In this document: one piece after another, positions 5,716 through 9,496 of the stretch
Layout: each line of letters begins with the position of its first letter
How positions within the stretch are numbered: position 1 is the first letter of the stretch
Made by a program: the position numbers and the translations under genes
Source of the DNA: an uncultured Trueperaceae bacterium
GTDB taxonomy: Bacteria > Deinococcota > Deinococci > Deinococcales > Trueperaceae
Reading direction: 5' to 3'
DNA: 9,496 nt
NCBI GenBank assembly: GCA_937907415.1
Contig: CALCHY010000321.1
Coordinates: forward strand, 1-9,496
Notes under the pieces: generated by a model
The model's input: the letters and a program-made list of their open reading frames with translations, nothing else
What the model was told of the DNA's origin: nothing
Databases searched by the model: none

Positions 5716-6843
5716 ATGTCCACGAGAATTGAGTTCCACGTACTTCAATCCTTCGCTCCAAGTAACCTCAACCGCGACGACACCGGTAGTCCTAAAGACG
5801 GCGTTTTTGGCGGGGTCCGAAGGGGACGCATCTCGTCGCAAGCGCTAAAGCGTGCTGCGCGCCTCCACATGCGAGATGGCGGCCTGATACCTGCCCATGC
5901 GGGCTCGACTAGGACCAAGAGGCTCGTTCACCTTATCGAGAAGCGTCTCGAGGGGCGCGTGGATCCCGCTGTGGCACAGGGCGCGGCGGTGAACGTACTG
6001 GCGAAAGTTGGAAGCCAGAAGAAGATTCAAGCCAAACCGGCTAAGGGCGGTTCGGAGCCGCTAACCGAGTATTTACTGTTCGTTGGAGAAAGCGAGCTTG
6101 AAGAGATCGTCGAAGTAATAGCAGCGCAGGCGGAGGAACTCAGCAACCCCAAGTCCAAGGCGTTGGACGCCGCAGGGCTTGCGGTCACCGAGATCCTGAA
6201 ACGTAAGGGTTCTGGCTCCGTGGACGTAGCGCTTTACGGGCGGATGCTCGCGAACCTGCCAGAAGGTAACGCCGATGCAGCTTGCCAGGTGGCGCACGCG
6301 ATCAGCACACACAGGGTTGACCGCGAGTTCGACTATTTCACGGCCGTGGACGACGAGAACCCTGCCGACTCGAGTGGTGCTGGCATGATCGGAACTGTCG
6401 AGTTCAATAGCTCCGTCTACTATCGCTATAGCGTTGTGGACGTAGATCAACTTCGGGCGAACCTCGCTGATGACAAGGTGCTCACCGCCAACGCTGTAAG
6501 TGCCTATGCGCGCTCGGTCGTTGAGTCCGCTCCGAGCGGTAAGCAGAATACCTTCGCGGCGCACAATCCCCCTTCTGTCGTATTGGTAACCGTGCGTCGC
6601 CACGGCGGTCCGGCGAACCTCGCGAACGCGTTCGAGAAGCCGGTGAGCCAGGCAGGGGGTGGGCTTGTTGAAGCGTCGGCCACGGCGTTGAGAGAGTACT
6701 GGCATAAGCTCGACGGCGCTTATGGAAAGGCCGACGACGCGTGGGTTCTCGACCTCACGGGGACGTTCGATTCCGACAAGGGAGTGACGCGCGTTGCGTC
6801 ACTAGACGAGCTGGTTGCTGCTGTCAGGGCAGCATCGATGTGA
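5716..6843 (+). CDS. cas7: Cascade backbone subunit Cas7e (CasC, Cse4)
   Basis: Six Cas7e copies wrap the crRNA and kink it at every sixth nucleotide. The 375-residue product opens with the family signature HVLQSFAPSNLNRDD (8-22) followed by GGVRRGRISSQALKRA (32-47), which contacts RNA. It has the later blocks GTVEFNSSVYYRY and NTFAAHNPPSVVLV typical of I-E Cas7. The ATG follows AGGAGG at 5705-5710 with 5-nt spacing, the clearest ribosome binding site in the operon, matching the need for many copies. The kink pattern matters for the mini-guide upstream, whose one mismatch falls at guide position 12. Confidence 0.96.
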   Translation: MSTRIEFHVLQSFAPSNLNRDDTGSPKDGVFGGVRRGRISSQALKRAARLHMRDGGLIPAHAGSTRTKRLVHLIEKRLEGRVDPAVAQGAAVNVLAKVGSQKKIQAKPAKGGSEPLTEYLLFVGESELEEIVEVIAAQAEELSNPKSKALDAAGLAVTEILKRKGSGSVDVALYGRMLANLPEGNADAACQVAHAISTHRVDREFDYFTAVDDENPADSSGAGMIGTVEFNSSVYYRYSVVDVDQLRANLADDKVLTANAVSAYARSVVESAPSGKQNTFAAHNPPSVVLVTVRRHGGPANLANAFEKPVSQAGGGLVEASATALREYWHKLDGAYGKADDAWVLDLTGTFDSDKGVTRVASLDELVAAVRAASM

Positions 6844-6847
6844 ACGC

Positions 6848-7513
6848 ATGACGTGGACCCTGAGGATGCGTTTCGCTGGGCAGATGCAGAGCTGGGGTAC
6901 AAGGTCTAGGTTCGATAACCGAGACACTGAGGTAGCGCCGTCGAAGAGCGGAGTGCTAGGCCTTGTGGCGGCGGCTCTCGGGAGGGATCGGACCGAAACG
7001 GTTGTTGACCTGGCGGCCCTCAGACTCGGCGTCAGGATCGATAGAGAAGGCGTGCTGCTGAGTGATTATCACACTGCCCAGGACGTCATTAGGGCGGATG
7101 GCGGTGGTCGCCAAGCAACGGCGCTCTCAGTGCGTCACTACCTAGCAGACGCTGTGTTCCTCGTCGGCCTTGAGAGCGAAGAGAGGCCGATTCTGGAGAC
7201 AATTGACCAGGCGCTCGAGAACCCCCACTGGCCTTTGGCGCTAGGGCGTCGATCGTTCCCGCCCTCAAGGCCGGTGCAGCTTCGGCCTCCAGAGGACCCG
7301 ACTCCTATCTTCGAGGGGCCGCTCAGAGAAGCCCTTTCGGAGTGCCCGCCTCTGATTGAGACACCGGCTGGCCCCGACGTGAGATACGTCGTTGAAGATG
7401 AGACTGGAGACCAACTCTGGTTCGATCAACCGACCTCGACCTTCGCGGAGCGCACGTTCACCATGCGCAAGGTGCGCATCGTGGTCGCGCCGTGGGGGGA
7501 AAAATGGTCTTGA
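6848..7513 (+). CDS. cas5: Cascade subunit Cas5e (CasD)
   Basis: Cas5e holds the 5' handle of the crRNA and caps the Cas7 backbone next to Cse1. The 221-residue product begins with the RAMP strand and FAGQMQSWGTRSRF (9-22), then PSKSGVLGLVAAALGR (31-46), both characteristic of I-E Cas5. I chose the ATG at 6848 over an earlier in-frame start at 6815. The earlier start overlaps cas7 by 29 bases and adds residues without family resemblance, whereas 6848 starts four bases after the cas7 stop. There is no strong ribosome binding site, so translation is probably coupled to cas7. Confidence 0.94.
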   Translation: MTWTLRMRFAGQMQSWGTRSRFDNRDTEVAPSKSGVLGLVAAALGRDRTETVVDLAALRLGVRIDREGVLLSDYHTAQDVIRADGGGRQATALSVRHYLADAVFLVGLESEERPILETIDQALENPHWPLALGRRSFPPSRPVQLRPPEDPTPIFEGPLREALSECPPLIETPAGPDVRYVVEDETGDQLWFDQPTSTFAERTFTMRKVRIVVAPWGEKWS

Positions 7514-8109
7514 GCCGATTGGAACTCAACCTGGAAGACCCAAGCGCCAGGCGGGACCTAGCTAACCCGTACGAGATGCACAGCACGCTCATGCGGGTGG
7601 TTGAAGAGAGCGCAAGTAGACCCTTGTGGCGCATCGAGCAACAACTAGACGTCTCGATGACGGCCTCCATCCTTATACAGAGCGAGGGCGTTCCGGACAG
7701 CGAGGCACTTCGGGCCTATGCTCCGAAGTATTTCCGGAAGTTCGACTCTAAGCAGAACGTTCTCCTAGAGAATTTAGCGAATGGGCAGGTCCTAAACTTC
7801 AGGCTACGGGCAAACCCAACGGTCACGCGTGAAGGTAAGAGGCACGGCCTGGACGATGTTGACGAGCAACTAGCGTGGATTGAGCGGCAAGTAACAAGGG
7901 CAGGCGGTGAGCTGTTGGGCGCTGAGACCAGCAATCCCGCCAGACTCAAGATGGTAAGGCGCAGCCAGAGCAGTCCTATCGTGATCCTTGGCGTGACGTT
8001 CGATGGTCAACTCAGGGTTCTGGATGACCTACTTCTGAAGGTGGCCGTACGAACAGGGATTGGACCCGGCAAGGCGCTCGGATTCGGGCTCTTGACGCTG
8101 TCGCGATGA
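7504..8109 (+). CDS. cas6e: crRNA-processing endoribonuclease Cas6e (CasE, Cse3)
   Basis: Cas6e cuts the pre-crRNA at the base of the repeat stem and stays on the 3' hairpin in Cascade. The 201-residue product starts VLSRLELNLEDPSARRDLANPYEMH. With the ATG at 7504 the catalytic pair falls at Y23 and H26, the same numbers as in the well-studied Thermus thermophilus enzyme, which supports this start over the GTG at 7492. The C-terminal Gly-rich loop GIGPGKALGFGLL is present. GTGGGGGA lies just upstream, and the gene overlaps the end of cas5 by 10 bases. It is the enzyme expected to process the degenerate repeats at 449-526. Confidence 0.96.
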   Translation: MVLSRLELNLEDPSARRDLANPYEMHSTLMRVVEESASRPLWRIEQQLDVSMTASILIQSEGVPDSEALRAYAPKYFRKFDSKQNVLLENLANGQVLNFRLRANPTVTREGKRHGLDDVDEQLAWIERQVTRAGGELLGAETSNPARLKMVRRSQSSPIVILGVTFDGQLRVLDDLLLKVAVRTGIGPGKALGFGLLTLSR

Positions 8110-9047
8110 GCAAGAAGAGGGCCATCGACCTCCGTAGTTTGCCGAAGCTGCGCGATGGCCTTACTTACGTCTTCATTGAACGAGGTCGAGTCGAGCGTGA
8201 CGACTCGTCGATCGCCTGGTACGGGCCTGATGGGGCCGTTTCTTTGCCGGCGGCCGCCCTAGCCACACTATTTCTCGGACCGGGTGCGACCATCACGCAC
8301 TCTGCCATGATGGCGCTGGCCGACAATGGGGTAACCGTTGCGTGGGTCGGTGAAGCCGGTGTGCGGTTCTATGCTGGTGGAGTCGGTGAGACGCGCTCGG
8401 CGAAGAACGTTGAGAAGCAAGCGATGGCCTGGGCCGATGAAGCAAGGAAGCTTGAGGTCGTGCGGCGGCTATACACATTTCGGTTCGGTGAAGACCTCGA
8501 TCCAGACCTCACGCTAGAACAAATCCGGGGAATGGAGGGAGTACGAGTCAGGACCGCATACAGCCGAGCCGCGAAAGTGCATGGGGTCAAGTGGCGAGGG
8601 CGCAATTACAGGCGTGATGGCTGGGACGAGGCCGACCCCGTCAACCGGGCCCTCTCTGCCGGCAGCGCATGCATGTACGGTCTATGTCACGCTGCTATCG
8701 TCAGCCTTGGCTTCTCGCCCGCCTTGGGGTTCTTGCACTCTGGCAAGCAGCTATCTTTCGTTTACGACATAGCGGACCTCTATCGGACTGAAATAGTTGT
8801 GCCCGCGGCGTTCGCCGCCGCCGCGGTGCCGGGTGAAGAGATAGAACGGCGGGTGCGACTCACGCTCCGTGACCAGTTGAGGAAGTCACGGTTCCTTGAG
8901 CGTGTGGCGCGGGACCTGCATCGCCTTTTCGACCTTGACCCGGACTCAGTTGATCCGTACGAGGCTGACGCGGCCAAGCCCGGAGATATCTGGGATGGTG
9001 ACAAGTTCGTGCCGGGCGGAGTTGCTTATGGTCGTAGTGACACTTGA
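8106..9047 (+). CDS. cas1: CRISPR integrase Cas1 (type I-E)
   Basis: Cas1 with Cas2 captures protospacers and integrates them at the leader end of the array. The 313-residue product has the metal-binding residues of the family: E144 in GMEG, H211 in GFLHSG, and D221 with D224 in SFVYDIAD. They match E. coli E141, H208, D218 and D221 with a constant shift of three. The N-terminal beta domain (about 1-100) and the alpha-helical catalytic domain are complete. The ATG overlaps the cas6e stop (ATGA). The adaptation module is therefore probably active. Confidence 0.97.
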   Translation: MSKKRAIDLRSLPKLRDGLTYVFIERGRVERDDSSIAWYGPDGAVSLPAAALATLFLGPGATITHSAMMALADNGVTVAWVGEAGVRFYAGGVGETRSAKNVEKQAMAWADEARKLEVVRRLYTFRFGEDLDPDLTLEQIRGMEGVRVRTAYSRAAKVHGVKWRGRNYRRDGWDEADPVNRALSAGSACMYGLCHAAIVSLGFSPALGFLHSGKQLSFVYDIADLYRTEIVVPAAFAAAAVPGEEIERRVRLTLRDQLRKSRFLERVARDLHRLFDLDPDSVDPYEADAAKPGDIWDGDKFVPGGVAYGRSDT

Positions 9048-9348
9048 GCTTGTGCCTCCCCGCCTTCGTGGGGGTCTAACTCGGTGGCTTACCGAGATTG
9101 GCCCCGGCGTATTTGTAGGACGGGTCAGCTCACTCGTTAGAGATCAGCTGTGGGAGCTCATCATTACGGAGGCCGCGGCGACAGGCAGAGCGGTGTTGGT
9201 TAATAGAGCGGCGAACGAGCAAGGATACGAGATCCGAATGCACGGCGACTCGAAGAGACGAGTGGTCGATGTGGATGGTCTACAGCTAGTCGCTAACAAG
9301 CACGCGGCATGGCTCGACTGGCGCGACGATGAAGAAGACATCAACTAG
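9028..9348 (+). CDS. cas2: CRISPR adaptation protein Cas2 (type I-E)
   Basis: Cas2e is the central dimer of the Cas1-Cas2 integration complex. The 106-residue product has the I-E signature VVVTLELVPPRLRGGLTRWL, then GPGVFVGRVSSLVRDQLW and the later QGYEIRMHGD. I chose the ATG at 9028, giving a 20-base overlap with cas1. An earlier in-frame GTG at 8896 would add residues that are only the shadow of cas1. GGAG at 9018-9021 sits 6 nt before the ATG. An acidic tail (DWRDDEEDIN) ends the protein. It is the last gene before the leader. Confidence 0.95.
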   Translation: MVVVTLELVPPRLRGGLTRWLTEIGPGVFVGRVSSLVRDQLWELIITEAAATGRAVLVNRAANEQGYEIRMHGDSKRRVVDVDGLQLVANKHAAWLDWRDDEEDIN

Positions 9349-9467
9349 TTAATCCCGTGAGTAGACGCTCAGTAGCCTTTTCGCTTTGGATCGCTAGCGC
9401 GGTCCGCGGAGCTTGAAAATAGAGACATAGGACCTCGCGATTGCTAGAATCGTCGTGCTGGTCAAGT
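9349..9467 (+). promoter_or_regulatory. CRISPR leader
   Basis: This 119-nt stretch between cas2 and the first repeat is the leader, the site of spacer integration and of the array promoter. It holds two perfect 8-bp palindromes (CGCTAGCG at 9392-9399 and TCCGCGGA at 9403-9410) and an inverted repeat CGATT-GCTAG-AATCG at 9438-9452. I see no sequence matching the E. coli IHF site, in keeping with a non-proteobacterial I-E leader. No protein gene is visible in it. Confidence 0.85.
9422..9450 (+). promoter_or_regulatory. Array promoter with extended -10
   Basis: GAGACA (9422-9427) matches 4 of 6 -35 bases. After 17 nt comes TAGAAT (9445-9450), 5 of 6 for the -10, with the extended -10 TG at 9442-9443. 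Transcription would begin near 9457, about 11 nt before the first repeat. Confidence 0.55.
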
Positions 9468-9496
9468 GCCGTCCCCGCGCGCGCGGGGGTGAACCG
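9468..9496 (+). CRISPR. First (leader-end) repeat of the I-E array
   Basis: The last 29 nt have the I-E repeat form and align without gaps to the E. coli repeat. They contain GCCG, then TCCCCGC and GCGGGGG arms around a GCGC loop, ending TGAACCG. Cas6e cleavage after position 21 would leave the 8-nt handle GTGAACCG (9489-9496). The 5' boundary at 9468 is set by length and could be off by a base or two. The window stops at the end of the repeat, so no spacer or second copy can be seen; the call rests on form and position next to cas2 and the leader. Confidence 0.88.

Noticed and set aside
6815..6847. Earlier in-frame start for cas5
   Set aside because: It overlaps cas7 by 29 bases and adds residues unlike Cas5e; ATG 6848 begins exactly at the family's N-terminus.
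7492..7503. GTG 7492 as the cas6e start
   Set aside because: ATG 7504 has GTGGGGGA just upstream and places the catalytic residues at Y23 and H26 as in the Thermus enzyme.

Overview
The window carries a complete type I-E CRISPR-Cas locus on the + strand of a GC-rich bacterium. The order is cas3, cse1, cse2, cas7e, cas5e, cas6e, cas1, cas2, then a leader and the first repeat of the array, where the window ends. The genes are tightly packed, with 4-nt, 8-nt, 10-nt and 20-nt overlaps or very short gaps, so they very likely form one operon. All eight proteins look intact and their key catalytic motifs are visible. The high GC content and the I-E type fit an actinobacterium or similar lineage, but nothing here fixes the taxon.

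Region by region: 3-107 is the 3' end of an unrecognised gene. Positions 108-878 contain no convincing protein gene but are rich in regulatory structure. Positions 879-9348 are the cas operon, 9349-9467 is the leader with a good promoter, and 9468-9496 is one 29-nt repeat with the I-E stem and 3' handle.

The most interesting part is the region upstream of cas3. On the minus strand there are two degenerate I-E repeats (498-526 and 449-477) flanking a 20-nt spacer-like segment. One has a perfect 7-bp stem with a 4-nt loop. The first 16 nt of that spacer match 606-621 at 15 of 16 positions. The single mismatch is at position 12, one of the every-sixth-nucleotide positions that I-E crRNAs do not pair. 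The matched site has a 5'-ATG PAM and lies on the predicted start site of a TTGACA promoter (567-596) that reads into cas3. This looks like a CRISPR-resembling guide RNA that sends Cascade to the cas operon's own promoter for autorepression (the CreR / mini-CRISPR concept), too short in pairing for efficient self-cleavage. Its own predicted promoter (542-570, minus) shares the -35 region with the cas promoter.

A second correction concerns cas3. The first conserved HD-domain histidines lie upstream of the first in-frame ATG (966), and the only plausible start is a CTG at 879 with a Shine-Dalgarno sequence 8 nt before it.

Working model: Cascade (Cse1, Cse2, Cas7e, Cas5e, Cas6e) with array crRNAs finds targets and Cas3 degrades them. 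Cas1-Cas2 extends the array. The mini-guide, processed by the same Cas6e, competes for Cascade and damps expression of the operon.
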